A stretch of 24,407 nt of DNA. Origin: Gemmatimonadota bacterium (GTDB lineage Bacteria > Gemmatimonadota > Gemmatimonadetes > Gemmatimonadales > GWC2-71-9). This document shows, one piece after another, positions 7,784 through 15,738 of this stretch. Position numbers and translations under genes: made by a program. Location of the stretch: NCBI GenBank assembly GCA_017889745.1, contig JAGGAG010000016.1, forward strand, positions 1 to 24,407, in the 5' to 3' direction. A model generated the notes under the pieces. The model saw nothing but the letters and a program-made list of their open reading frames with translations. It made no database searches and had not been told where the DNA came from. The first letter of the stretch is position 1. Every line of letters begins with the position of its first letter.

Positions 7784-10050
7784 GCTCCCTCCCAATCGCG
7801 TTCGAGGCCGGCGTAGGCCACCAGCAGCTGCTTGACGCCGATCGTCTCGTCATCGAAGGCCACGGACACCTTGAGGTCGCGTCCGGTGCCGATGAGCCCC
7901 TGAATTTTTCCGCTGCCGAAGCGCCGATGGCGGACGCGCTCGCCCTTCACGTAGCGGGGCGTATCCTGCGACGCCTCCTCGGGGGCCGGGGCCGCGGCGC
8001 GGCCGGCTGGCATGAAGGCCTCGTCGGCGTCGTCGCGCGCGCGCTGGCGTCCCCACCCGGTGTAGCGGCCCGCGGTCATGCCGCCGCCCTGGCGTCCGAC
8101 GGAAAATACCAGCGAACTCCGCTGTTCCTCCACCACCTCGGGCGGCACCGCCTCCACGAACCGGGACCGAATGGAGTGGCGCAGCTCGCCACCGCGGCGA
8201 CGGGTCTGGGCCCAGGTGAGGTACAACTTGTCGCGCGCCCGGGTGAGACCGACGTAGCAGAGACGCCGTTCCTCCTCGAGGCCGCCGGGCGTCTCCTCGG
8301 CGCGGGCAAGCGGGAAGAGCCCGTGCTCGAGACCCGAGAGCACCACGAGGGGCCACTCGAGGCCCTTCGCGGTGTGCAGCGTCATGAGCGTCACCCCATC
8401 CTCGGCGCCGACGATCGAATCGTTGCCGGAGAGGAGGGCAGCCTCGGTGAGGAACTTCTCCAGCGGGGTGGAGGGTTCGTCGCCACCCACTTCCTCGGAC
8501 CAATTGGCGGCACTCGCCACCAGCTCGCGCACGTTCTCCCAGCGGTCGGCGCCCTCGGGGCCCTCGGCCATGAGCACCTGCTCGTACTTGATGGCCTCGA
8601 TGAGGCGCTCCAGCACCTCGGCCGGCGGCAGGGTCTGCGCCTGCCCGGCGAGCGAGTCGATGAGCCCGGCGAACGCTTGCAGCGCGGCGCGCACGTTGGG
8701 CCGAAGCTCGGGGGCGCGGTCGGCGGCCCGGGCCACGGCCAGGAGCGGCTGCTTCCAGGCGGCGGCCACCTCGGTGAGAATGGCGAGGCTGGTGTCGCCC
8801 AGCCCGCGCCGGGGCACGGCGACCGCGCGCAGGAAGGCCGCGTCGTCGCGCGGATTGGCGATGAGGCGCAGATAGGCGAGGAGGTCCTTTACCTCGCGCC
8901 GGTCGTAGAAGCTGATGGCCCCGATGAGGCGATAGGGCATGCCCGCGCGGCGGAAGGCCTCTTCCATGGCGCGCGACTGCGCGTTGGTGCGGTAGAGCAC
9001 CGCCATGTCGCGGGGCTCGAACTCGTTCGACTGGCGCCGGCGCGCGAGCTCGCGCACCACCCACTCGGCCTCATCGCGCTCGTCGGCGGCGGTGAGCAGG
9101 GTGACCTGTTCCCCGCCCCGCCGGCGCGTGACCAGCGTCTTGCCCATGCGCCCGCGGTTCTCGGCGATGACGGCATTGGCGGCGTCGAGCACCACCTGGG
9201 ACGAGCGATAGTTCTCCTCCAGCCGCACGACCTTCGTGCCGGGAAAGTCCTCCTGGAACTGGCGCATGTTCCTCACGTCGGCGCCGCGCCAGCCGTAGAT
9301 GGACTGGTCGTCATCGCCCACCACCATGACGTTCCCGTGCCCGCCGAGCGCGCGGACCATCTCGTACTGGGCGCGGTTGGTGTCCTGGAACTCGTCGACC
9401 AGGATGAACGCGAAGCGGTCGCGCCAGGCAGCGAGCCGGTCGGGATGCTCGCGGAAAAGGGCGAGCGGATGGAGCATGAGGTCGTCGAAGTCCATCGCGT
9501 TCGCGTCGCGCATGGCGGGACCGAGCGCCGCGTAGACGTCGGCGGCCACCTTCGCGAGCCGGTCGAACGGGCTCGAGGCGGCGAGGTCTTCCGGCGACTG
9601 CATCCGGTTCTTGGCGGCGGAAATGACCGATGCCACGGCGCGGGGCGTGAAGGTCCTGGGCGAGTGGCCTTTCTGCTCCAGCAGGCGACGCACGAGGGCC
9701 TCGCGGTCGTCCTCGTCGTAGATGGTGAACGCGCGGGTGAAGCCGAGCAGCTCGGCCTCGCGGCGGAGGAGCCGGGCGGAGAGGCTGTGGAAGGTGCCGA
9801 TCCAGAGGCCCGACGGGTCGCGCCCCAGCATGCGACCGACGCGCGCCTTCATTTCGCCGGCGGCCTTGTTGGTGAAGGTGACGGCGAAGATGCGCTGCAC
9901 GGGCACGCCGTGCTGCTCGATGAGGTTGACTATCCGCGCGGTGAGCACGCGGGTCTTGCCGGAGCCGGCGCCGGCCAGCACGAGCATGGGGCCATGGACG
10001 TGCTCCACGGCCTCGCGCTGTGCGGGATTCAGTCCTTCAAGCCACTCCAT
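7780..10050 (-). CDS. uvrD: ATP-dependent DNA helicase UvrD/PcrA (superfamily 1A)
   Basis: A 756-residue 3'-5' helicase of the UvrD/PcrA type, used in nucleotide excision repair, replication-fork maintenance and removal of stalled complexes. Motifs in order: Q-motif region LNPAQREAV (7-15), Walker A GAGSGKT (27-33), TFTNKAAGEM (58-66), GTFHS (84-88), Walker B VDEFQDTNR (217-225), DDQSIYGWRGAD (246-257), RLEENYRS, TLHTAKGLEW, and VGLTRARDKLYLT. The tail (about residues 690-750) contains a Tudor-like stretch, VKGERVRHRRFGSGKI, which in UvrD/PcrA contacts RNA polymerase. An AGGAGG lies nine bases before the ATG. It follows the histidine-kinase stop by four bases and overlaps gatC by four, an unusual partner for tRNA amidotransferase genes. 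Confidence 0.96.
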   Translation of the reverse strand: MEWLEGLNPAQREAVEHVHGPMLVLAGAGSGKTRVLTARIVNLIEQHGVPVQRIFAVTFTNKAAGEMKARVGRMLGRDPSGLWIGTFHSLSARLLRREAELLGFTRAFTIYDEDDREALVRRLLEQKGHSPRTFTPRAVASVISAAKNRMQSPEDLAASSPFDRLAKVAADVYAALGPAMRDANAMDFDDLMLHPLALFREHPDRLAAWRDRFAFILVDEFQDTNRAQYEMVRALGGHGNVMVVGDDDQSIYGWRGADVRNMRQFQEDFPGTKVVRLEENYRSSQVVLDAANAVIAENRGRMGKTLVTRRRGGEQVTLLTAADERDEAEWVVRELARRRQSNEFEPRDMAVLYRTNAQSRAMEEAFRRAGMPYRLIGAISFYDRREVKDLLAYLRLIANPRDDAAFLRAVAVPRRGLGDTSLAILTEVAAAWKQPLLAVARAADRAPELRPNVRAALQAFAGLIDSLAGQAQTLPPAEVLERLIEAIKYEQVLMAEGPEGADRWENVRELVASAANWSEEVGGDEPSTPLEKFLTEAALLSGNDSIVGAEDGVTLMTLHTAKGLEWPLVVLSGLEHGLFPLARAEETPGGLEEERRLCYVGLTRARDKLYLTWAQTRRRGGELRHSIRSRFVEAVPPEVVEEQRSSLVFSVGRQGGGMTAGRYTGWGRQRARDDADEAFMPAGRAAAPAPEEASQDTPRYVKGERVRHRRFGSGKIQGLIGTGRDLKVSVAFDDETIGVKQLLVAYAGLERDWEGA

Positions 10051-10054
10051 CCAG

Positions 10055-11218
10055 CTAGACCTCCTGGTCGGCGAGCGGAATGCGAATCACGAACGCCGTG
10101 GTGTCGGCCAGGGGGTCGAGCTCGATCCTGCCGTGGTGTGCGTCCTCGATGACACGCCGGGCGAGGGCCAGGCCGATGCCCCAGCCGCGCTCCTTGGTGG
10201 TGATGCCGGGCTCGAAGAGGGAGCGGCGGATCTCGCGCGGCACGCCGGGGCCGTCGTCGATCACGTGCAGCTGACCCGTTCCGTTCGCGGCATCCGCCCG
10301 GATTGTAATGGTGCCCCCGCGACCCTGGAGGGCGTCGATGGCGTTCTTGACCAGCGCCTCGAGGGCCCACTCGAGCAGGACGGGATCGCCCTTGACCATG
10401 GGGCCGGCCCCGGCGGCCTCGACCCGGAGCTCGATCGGGTTGGCGTGCCGGGGCAGCCGGGGCCGGAAGTACCCGGCGACGCGGTCGGCCAGCGCGCCCA
10501 GGCCGATGGGCTCGCTGCGCGGGGCATTGCCGATGCGCTCGAAGCGCTGGGCCACGCGGTCGAGACGCTCGGTATCGGCCATGAGGTGATCGGCGAGTCC
10601 AACTGGGGGCGTAGAGCGGGAACGCAGCGTCTCGATCCACCCGTGCAGGCTCATGAGCGGCGTGCCAAGCTGGTGCGCCGCCTCGCGGGCCATGGCCACC
10701 CAGACCCGGTCGCGCTGGGAATCGATGGCGGCGCGGAAGGCGAAGATCGCGATGCCGATGATGAAGGCGATGGTGACCGCCTCGAACACCACCAGCGTGG
10801 TGATGATCCGGCCGGCCGGCATGGCACCGTAGTGGATGGTGCCCACGAGGGAATCAACGACGGGCGGGTTCCGGGCGTCGAGGCGGGCGGCGTATTCGCG
10901 CAGCCGGGGATCGTCGACGCCCGCGGCGAACGGCACGTTGTCGAAAGCCGTCACCCGTCCGGTCTTGTCGGTGACGACGAGCGGCATGCCCAGTTCCTTG
11001 ACGTGCTCACCGAGGCGCAGCAGCGCACTGGCCTCGGCCCCGGGCCGCGGGTCGTTGAGCCCGGCGAAGACGCCGGCGTAGAGCCGGCTCGCGCTCTGGG
11101 CCTCGCGGCGGAAGTGGCGCACGACGAAGAGGCTCGTGGCGACGCTGAGCAGCACGAGGAGGGTGACAAGCACCACCACCAGCGCGGGCGCGAAGCGCCG
11201 GATCCCCCTGCTAGGCAC
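10055..11218 (-). CDS. Orphan membrane sensor histidine kinase
   Basis: A 387-residue kinase counted from a GTG at 11218, which overlaps the serS stop by eight bases. A TTG at 11254 would add 12 residues; neither has a convincing Shine-Dalgarno. Transmembrane helices are at about 9-33 and 138-162, enclosing an extracytoplasmic sensor of about 100 residues with no recognisable domain. There is no obvious HAMP, and the dimerisation/phosphoacceptor helix follows directly: AREAAHQLGTPLMSLHGW with His182. ATP-binding motifs are the N-box ALVKNAIDAL (Asn292), G1 DDGPGVP (321-327), F-box LFEPGITT and G2 GWGIGLALARRV (345-356). All catalytic residues look intact. No response regulator is encoded in the window, so the partner and signal are unknown. 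It sits between serS and uvrD. Confidence 0.92.
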   Translation of the reverse strand: MPSRGIRRFAPALVVVLVTLLVLLSVATSLFVVRHFRREAQSASRLYAGVFAGLNDPRPGAEASALLRLGEHVKELGMPLVVTDKTGRVTAFDNVPFAAGVDDPRLREYAARLDARNPPVVDSLVGTIHYGAMPAGRIITTLVVFEAVTIAFIIGIAIFAFRAAIDSQRDRVWVAMAREAAHQLGTPLMSLHGWIETLRSRSTPPVGLADHLMADTERLDRVAQRFERIGNAPRSEPIGLGALADRVAGYFRPRLPRHANPIELRVEAAGAGPMVKGDPVLLEWALEALVKNAIDALQGRGGTITIRADAANGTGQLHVIDDGPGVPREIRRSLFEPGITTKERGWGIGLALARRVIEDAHHGRIELDPLADTTAFVIRIPLADQEV

Positions 11219-12494
11219 GGGCGACGAGCCGGTCGGTCCCGAGGTATGGCGCAAGCGCGCCAGGGATCCTTACCGAACCGTCCGCTTCCTGGTTGTTCTC
11301 GAGCAGGGCGATGATCGTCCGGGGGAACGCGAGCCCCGACGCGTTGAGCGTGTGCACGAACTCGGGCCTGGCACCGGGCGACGGGCGGAAGCGGATGCCG
11401 GCACGCCGCGCCTGGAAATCGGTGAAGGTGCTGGCGCTCGACACCTCGAGCCAGGTGCCGACGCCAGCCGCCCAGGCCTCGAGGTCCCAGGTGCGGGCAC
11501 TGTGGAAGCCGGTGTCGCCCGCCGCGAGGGCGAGGCGCCGGTACGGCAGTTCGAGGCGCTCCAGCACCGTTTCCGCCTGGCGCGCGATGAGCTCGTGCTG
11601 CGCCTCCGTGTCCTCCGGGCGGCAGAGGCGCACGAGCTCGACCTTGTCGAACTGGTGCACGCGGATCATCCCGCGGGTGTCCTTGCCGGCGGCACCGGCT
11701 TCACGGCGGAAGCAGGGAGTCCAGGCGCAGACGGCCACCGGGAGCGACGACGCGTCGAGGATTGTGTCGCGGTAGATGTTGGTGAGTGGCACTTCACCAG
11801 TGGGAATGAGGTAGAGCCCGTCCGCCTCGACGGTGTAGAGCTCATCGCCGAACTTCGGGAGCTGACCGGTGCCCTGCATCGAGGCGCGGTTCACCAGGTA
11901 GGGCGGCGCCACCTCCTCGTAGCCATGTTCCCGCGTGTGCAGGTCGAGCATGAAGTTGGCGAGCGCCCGCACCAGCTTCGCGCCCATGCCGCGGAGGATC
12001 GGGAAGCCGGAGCCCGCCACCTTGGCGCCATTGGCCAGGTCGAGTATGCCGAGCGCCTCGCCCAGGTCCCAGTGCGGCTTCGGGGTGAAGGCGAACCTCG
12101 GGATCTCGCCCCAGGTGTGCATGACGCGGTTGTGCGTCACGTCGCCGTCGGGCACGTCGGGCAGCAACAGGTTGGGAACGGTGAGCAGCTCGGGCTCCAG
12201 GGCCTCATCCACGGCGCGGAGATCGGCGTCGAGGGCCTTGACCGCATCAGCCGACACCTTGAGCGAGGCGAGCAGTGCATCGGCGGGCGCGCCGGCGCGC
12301 TTCAATTTCGCCACTTCCTCAGTGGCGGCGTTCCGTTCGGCCTTGAGCGCCTCGGCGCGGACGAGGATCTCCCGCCGCCGGCGGTCGAGGTCGAGGATCC
12401 GGTCGAAGGTCGCGATGGCCGACGGGTCCATGCGGCGCGCCAGCGCGGCCCGGGTGCCGTCGGGGTCCTGGCGCAGTCGCTTGATGTCGATCAC
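11211..12494 (-). CDS. serS: Seryl-tRNA synthetase
   Basis: A 427-residue class II synthetase that charges tRNA(Ser) with serine in the cytoplasm. The N-terminal long coiled-coil arm is visible (about residues 28-110, RILDLDRRRREILVRAEALKAERN...). The catalytic core has the TGEVPLTN motif, motif 2 CFRREAGAAGKDTRGMIRVHQF, the serine-pocket region EVSSASTFTDFQARR and motif 3 LNASGLAFPRTIIALLENNQ. The start is a GTG at 12494 with a short TTAGGA just before it, three bases after the lipoprotein gene stop. The family length and all three motifs leave little doubt. The stop overlaps the histidine-kinase start. Confidence 0.97.
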   Translation of the reverse strand: MIDIKRLRQDPDGTRAALARRMDPSAIATFDRILDLDRRRREILVRAEALKAERNAATEEVAKLKRAGAPADALLASLKVSADAVKALDADLRAVDEALEPELLTVPNLLLPDVPDGDVTHNRVMHTWGEIPRFAFTPKPHWDLGEALGILDLANGAKVAGSGFPILRGMGAKLVRALANFMLDLHTREHGYEEVAPPYLVNRASMQGTGQLPKFGDELYTVEADGLYLIPTGEVPLTNIYRDTILDASSLPVAVCAWTPCFRREAGAAGKDTRGMIRVHQFDKVELVRLCRPEDTEAQHELIARQAETVLERLELPYRRLALAAGDTGFHSARTWDLEAWAAGVGTWLEVSSASTFTDFQARRAGIRFRPSPGARPEFVHTLNASGLAFPRTIIALLENNQEADGSVRIPGALAPYLGTDRLVARA

Positions 12495-12497
12495 GTC

Positions 12498-13073
12498 CTA
12501 ATTCCTCGGCAATCCCGGCTCGAGACCCAGGTATCCGCAGTTGTTGTCGACGAGGTAGCGGAAGGTGACCGAGCGCTCGGCGGGATCAACGGAGAGGATC
12601 TCGATCTTGCCGTACATCGGCATGGCGAGGGTGCTGCAGACGACCCGGGAGCGGGCGTAGTAGCTGCTGCCGACAACGACATTCACGGTGTCGTTGAACA
12701 CGTAGGAGTCTCCGGTCACCGCCGTCCTGATCGAATCGAACGGGATCGAGGTGAGGAGCAGCCCGGGGTTCACCCCAGAGACGGAACCAAGCCCGAGCAG
12801 ATCGATGGGCAGGAAGACCGGCTTGCCCGTATTGTCGATGTTGAAGGCAAAGTCGAACGCCGAGGTCTGGTCGGTGCGCACCGCGACGCGATCGGGAATG
12901 GAGAACCCGCTCGGATCGGTGATGGCGGTACCGTTGAGCGCCCAGACCGTGGTGGTGTCGATGAGGTTGGCGTCGGTCGGATCGGGCAGGGCGGCGCTGC
13001 TCGAACAGGCGGCGGCGATGGCAGCGCAGAACAGCGTGCAAAACAGCGGGCTGGCCCTCTGGAATCGGTGCAT
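12498..13073 (-). CDS. Putative lipoprotein of unknown function
   Basis: A 191-residue protein, not recognised. The N-terminus MHRFQRASPLFCTLFCAAIAAAC has a basic start, a hydrophobic core and a lipobox-like AAAC with Cys23 followed by SSS, suggesting a lipid-anchored envelope protein. The rest is rich in beta-forming segments and contains two further Cys near the C-terminus (VVCSTLAMP and DNNCGYLG). These may pair after export. There is no Shine-Dalgarno, and a predicted promoter puts the start point about two bases before the ATG. It is the first gene of the serS-kinase-uvrD-gatCAB cluster, ending three bases before serS. Its function cannot be inferred from the neighbours. Confidence 0.8.
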   Translation of the reverse strand: MHRFQRASPLFCTLFCAAIAAACSSSAALPDPTDANLIDTTTVWALNGTAITDPSGFSIPDRVAVRTDQTSAFDFAFNIDNTGKPVFLPIDLLGLGSVSGVNPGLLLTSIPFDSIRTAVTGDSYVFNDTVNVVVGSSYYARSRVVCSTLAMPMYGKIEILSVDPAERSVTFRYLVDNNCGYLGLEPGLPRN

Positions 13074-13081
13074 GGCGGGGA

Positions 13082-13110
13082 AGCTTAGGCCGCGTCCGGA
13101 GGGCGGTCAA
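13082..13110 (-). promoter_or_regulatory. Strong promoter for lipoprotein-serS-kinase-uvrD-gatCAB
   Basis: On the minus strand TTGACC (13110-13105), a 17-base spacer and TAAGCT (13087-13082) form a good sigma70-type promoter. Start is expected near 13075, two bases before the ATG at 13073, so the mRNA would be nearly leaderless. It is back-to-back with the plus-strand promoter; 14 bases separate the two -35 boxes. Confidence 0.65.
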
Positions 13111-13124
13111 CCCGTGGATTTTTC

Positions 13125-13153
13125 TTGACTTCGCCCATGGCGCTCCATAGAAT
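13125..13153 (+). promoter_or_regulatory. Strong promoter for the Roadblock-manC-GlmU-like-hydrolase operon
   Basis: TTGACT (13125-13130), a 17-base spacer and TAGAAT (13148-13153) match the sigma70 consensus closely. Transcription would begin near 13160, leaving a leader of about 31 bases to the ATG at 13191. No Shine-Dalgarno is obvious in that leader. Confidence 0.75.
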
Positions 13154-13190
13154 GCCGAGCGCTTCACCCCTGCAGCGAAATGAGCCTTGC

Positions 13191-13544
13191 ATGAGCAGCT
13201 TGAGCGACGTGGTTCGCGCGCTGGCCGACCGACCGGGCGTCGAGGCGGTGGTCGTCGCATCCATGGACGGCCTGCCGATCGCCCACGACGGGCGCGCCGC
13301 CTCGGACCCTGATGCCGTGGCGGCGCTGGCGGCGACGGCGGTCCGCCATGCCGGCCGGCTGGCCGACGGTGCAGCGCTGGGCCAGGTGCAGACCATCGCG
13401 CTCGAGGGGGATCAGGGCACGCTCCTGCTCACCCCCGCCGCGCCCGGGAGCTGGCTCCTCGTGCTGGTCGAGCCGGACGCGAATTTCGGCCGGGTGCTCT
13501 ACGACCTTCGCCGGCATCGCACCGCGCTCGCGACGCTCCTGTGA
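13191..13544 (+). CDS. Roadblock/LC7-domain protein
   Basis: A 117-residue protein that is one Roadblock/LC7 domain from end to end. The pattern is N-terminal helix LSDVVRALADRPGVEAVVV, strand pair ASMDGLPIAHDG, helix DPDAVAALAATAVRHAGRL, strands QTIALEGDQGTLLLTPAAPGSWLLVLV, and C-terminal helix ANFGRVLYDLRRHRTAL. In bacteria such proteins (MglB-like) form homodimers and often act on or bind small Ras-like GTPases for polarity or motility. No MglA-like GTPase is encoded in this window, so the partner is unknown. The frame is open further upstream through the promoter, so the ATG at 13191 (MSSLSDV) is chosen. The stop overlaps the next start as GTGA. Confidence 0.85.
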   Translation: MSSLSDVVRALADRPGVEAVVVASMDGLPIAHDGRAASDPDAVAALAATAVRHAGRLADGAALGQVQTIALEGDQGTLLLTPAAPGSWLLVLVEPDANFGRVLYDLRRHRTALATLL

Positions 13545-14569
13545 ACTGGGGGGTCATCCTCGCCGGTGGCTCCGGTACCCGGTTCTGGCCGCTCAGCACC
13601 CCCAGCCAACCGAAGCAGCTGCTCCCATTGACAGGGCCCGGCTCGACCGCGGAGGCCGCGGTGGAGCGCCTGGAAGGGTTCATCCCCCGGGAACGGATCC
13701 TGGTGGTGACGGGCCCCGCCCTGGCCGAACCGCTTCGCGAGCGGCTGGCGCTGCCCCAGGCCAACATCCTGATCGAACCCCGGGCGGCATCCACCGCACC
13801 GGCGCTCGTGTGGGCGACGCTGGAGGCACGCCGGCGCGACGGCGAGGCGGCAGTGCTGTCGATGCACGCCGACTGGTGGATCGGCGAGCCCGAGGCGTTC
13901 CGGCAGGCGGCCGACCTCGCCCTGCGCACCGCGCGGGTGCACGACCGGCTGGTCACGGTCGGCATGGTGCCGACACGCCCGGAGACCGGCTACGGCTACA
14001 TCGTGCCGGGTGCGGCGCTCGACGCCGACGCCACGGGGGTGGAGCGGTTCCAGGAAAAGCCCGACGCGGCAACGGCGCTCGACCTCATGGCGGCGGGCGC
14101 GCTCTGGAACAGCGGCCTCTTCGCGTGGACGGCGGAGCGGCTCGCGGCCGAAGTGAAGTCGCACACGCCGGAGATTGCGCCATGGCTCGACCGGCTCGCG
14201 GCCGGCGACCTGGCGGGATTCTTCAAGGGGGTCACGCCGGTGTCCATCGACGTGGGCGTGCTGGAGCGAAGCCATGCGGTGGCGATGGTGCGGGGCGCCT
14301 TCCGCTGGGACGACGTCGGCACGTGGGACGCGATCGGGCGCATCCGGGAGCGCGACGCGCGGGGCAACGTCGTTGTAGGCCCGGCGTCGCTGCACAACGC
14401 CACCGACTGCATCGTGTGGAGCGATGACGAGCCGATCGTGCTGAACGACGTGAGCGACCTCATCGTGGTGCGCGCCAACGGCCGCATCCTGGTGACGCAC
14501 CGCCGCCGCGCGCCCGAGCTCAAGCAACTGCTCGACGCCCTCCCCCCCTCGATCCGCGACCTTCCGTGA
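13541..14569 (+). CDS. manC: Mannose-1-phosphate guanylyltransferase
   Basis: A 342-residue nucleotidyltransferase making GDP-mannose from mannose-1-phosphate and GTP, a precursor for surface glycans. The N-terminus WGVILAGGSGTRFWPLSTPSQPKQLLPL is the diagnostic signature. Further features are ILIEPRAASTAPAL, the sugar-binding ETGYGYIVPG, ERFQEKPD, LWNSGLFAW and FRWDDVGTWDAI. It stops after the short C-terminal beta region, so it is the single-function form without the phosphomannose-isomerase domain of longer ManC/AlgA proteins. The GTG start overlaps the Roadblock stop by four bases (GTGA) with no visible Shine-Dalgarno, so translation is probably coupled. A related sugar-1-phosphate could be the true substrate, but the match to the mannose type is good. 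Confidence 0.93.
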   Translation: MNWGVILAGGSGTRFWPLSTPSQPKQLLPLTGPGSTAEAAVERLEGFIPRERILVVTGPALAEPLRERLALPQANILIEPRAASTAPALVWATLEARRRDGEAAVLSMHADWWIGEPEAFRQAADLALRTARVHDRLVTVGMVPTRPETGYGYIVPGAALDADATGVERFQEKPDAATALDLMAAGALWNSGLFAWTAERLAAEVKSHTPEIAPWLDRLAAGDLAGFFKGVTPVSIDVGVLERSHAVAMVRGAFRWDDVGTWDAIGRIRERDARGNVVVGPASLHNATDCIVWSDDEPIVLNDVSDLIVVRANGRILVTHRRRAPELKQLLDALPPSIRDLP

Positions 14570-15738
14570 CCGTGACCGCCCCGCTGGTCCTGCTCGAGCC
14601 GGAGGACGCCATCGCCTGGGCGCCGTTCCACGGCGCGCGGCCGATCTGCGAACTGCGCGCCGGCCTCTGGCGCATCCGCGACCGCTGGGAGGCAACGCTC
14701 GGCGTGGCCACCAGCGCCATCCTGGGCGACAACAACATCGGGTTCCACGAAATCGACGCCCCGGAGTCGCGGCTGGTCGAGGCGGTGCACGGGCCGCTCA
14801 TCGTGGCGCGGAGCGACTTCGCGCCCGCGGGCACCCGGATGTCGCTCGGGCCGGAGGTGCGGCGCCTCACGGCCGGCGGCATCACGGTGGCCTGGATCAT
14901 TCCCGAGGGCGAGACCTGGCACGCCGACCTGCTCGGCGCATCGCAGGAGGTCGACGGCATCCTGCTGCGCGGCTCGTTCGACCTGATCACCGCGCTGGAG
15001 CAGCTGCTGGAGCACGACTGTGCCGACTTCCTCACCGGCCCCACCGATCCGCTGCCGACGCAGACCATCGTGCTGGGTGACGCGTCGCGGGTGCGCTCGT
15101 CGGGCGCGGAGGTCGAACCGGGCGTGGTGTTCGACGTGCGCCATGGCGTGGTGGTGATCGATCACGGCGCCGAGGTGGGGAGCGGCACGCGGCTCGAGGG
15201 ACCGTGCTACGTCGGTCCGGGAGCGCGGGTGCTCGGCGGGTTCATCCGGGGATCGATCCTCGGCCCCAGGTCGGTGGTGCGGGGCGAGGTGAGTGCCACG
15301 ATCTTCAACGGCTACGCCAACAAGGGGCACGACGGGTTCGTGGGCCACAGCGTCATCGGCCACTGGGTCAACCTCGGTGCCGGCACCACGACATCCAACC
15401 TCAAGAACACCTACGGCACGGTGCGGCTCGTGGTGGCGGGACGCACGGTGGATACCGGCCGCCAGTTCCTGGGGAGCCTCATCGGCGACCACGCCAAGAC
15501 CGCGATCGGCACGATGCTGCCCACCGGCACGGTGGTGGGCGCCGGCGCCAACGTGTTCGGCGAAGGCCTCGGCAAGTACGTGCCGCCCTTCTCCTGGGGC
15601 GCGAGCGGCGACGTGCAGCTCACCGAGGAAGGCTTCCTCCGCATCGCCGAGCGGGTGATGCCGCGCCGCGACGTCGCCGTGACGGCCGAGCGTCGCGCCT
15701 CGCTCATCTCGATCTTCCGCCGACTGTCCGCCAGGTGA
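14566..15738 (+). CDS. GlmU-like sugar nucleotidyltransferase with left-handed beta-helix
   Basis: A 390-residue protein. The first half (about 1-165) looks like a divergent nucleotidyltransferase domain: PLVLLEPEDAIAWAPFHGARPICELRAGLWRI resembles the LxGRPI-type start, without the classical LAAGxGTRM loop. The second half (about 170-355) is a left-handed beta-helix with hexapeptide-type repeats and the acyltransferase-like segment VNLGAGTTTSNLKNTYGTVRL. Similar proteins are annotated as GlmU family or putative sugar nucleotidyl transferases in Bacteroidota and relatives. The missing canonical loop means GlmU activity should not be assumed. It may make or modify another sugar nucleotide, in line with manC just upstream. 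The GTG start overlaps the manC stop (GTGA) without a Shine-Dalgarno. Confidence 0.83.
   Translation: MTVTAPLVLLEPEDAIAWAPFHGARPICELRAGLWRIRDRWEATLGVATSAILGDNNIGFHEIDAPESRLVEAVHGPLIVARSDFAPAGTRMSLGPEVRRLTAGGITVAWIIPEGETWHADLLGASQEVDGILLRGSFDLITALEQLLEHDCADFLTGPTDPLPTQTIVLGDASRVRSSGAEVEPGVVFDVRHGVVVIDHGAEVGSGTRLEGPCYVGPGARVLGGFIRGSILGPRSVVRGEVSATIFNGYANKGHDGFVGHSVIGHWVNLGAGTTTSNLKNTYGTVRLVVAGRTVDTGRQFLGSLIGDHAKTAIGTMLPTGTVVGAGANVFGEGLGKYVPPFSWGASGDVQLTEEGFLRIAERVMPRRDVAVTAERRASLISIFRRLSAR

Noticed and set aside
11136..13088. 650-codon plus-strand frame opposite serS and the lipoprotein gene
   Set aside because: It is antisense to serS with all its motifs, has no ribosome binding site and a low-complexity composition.
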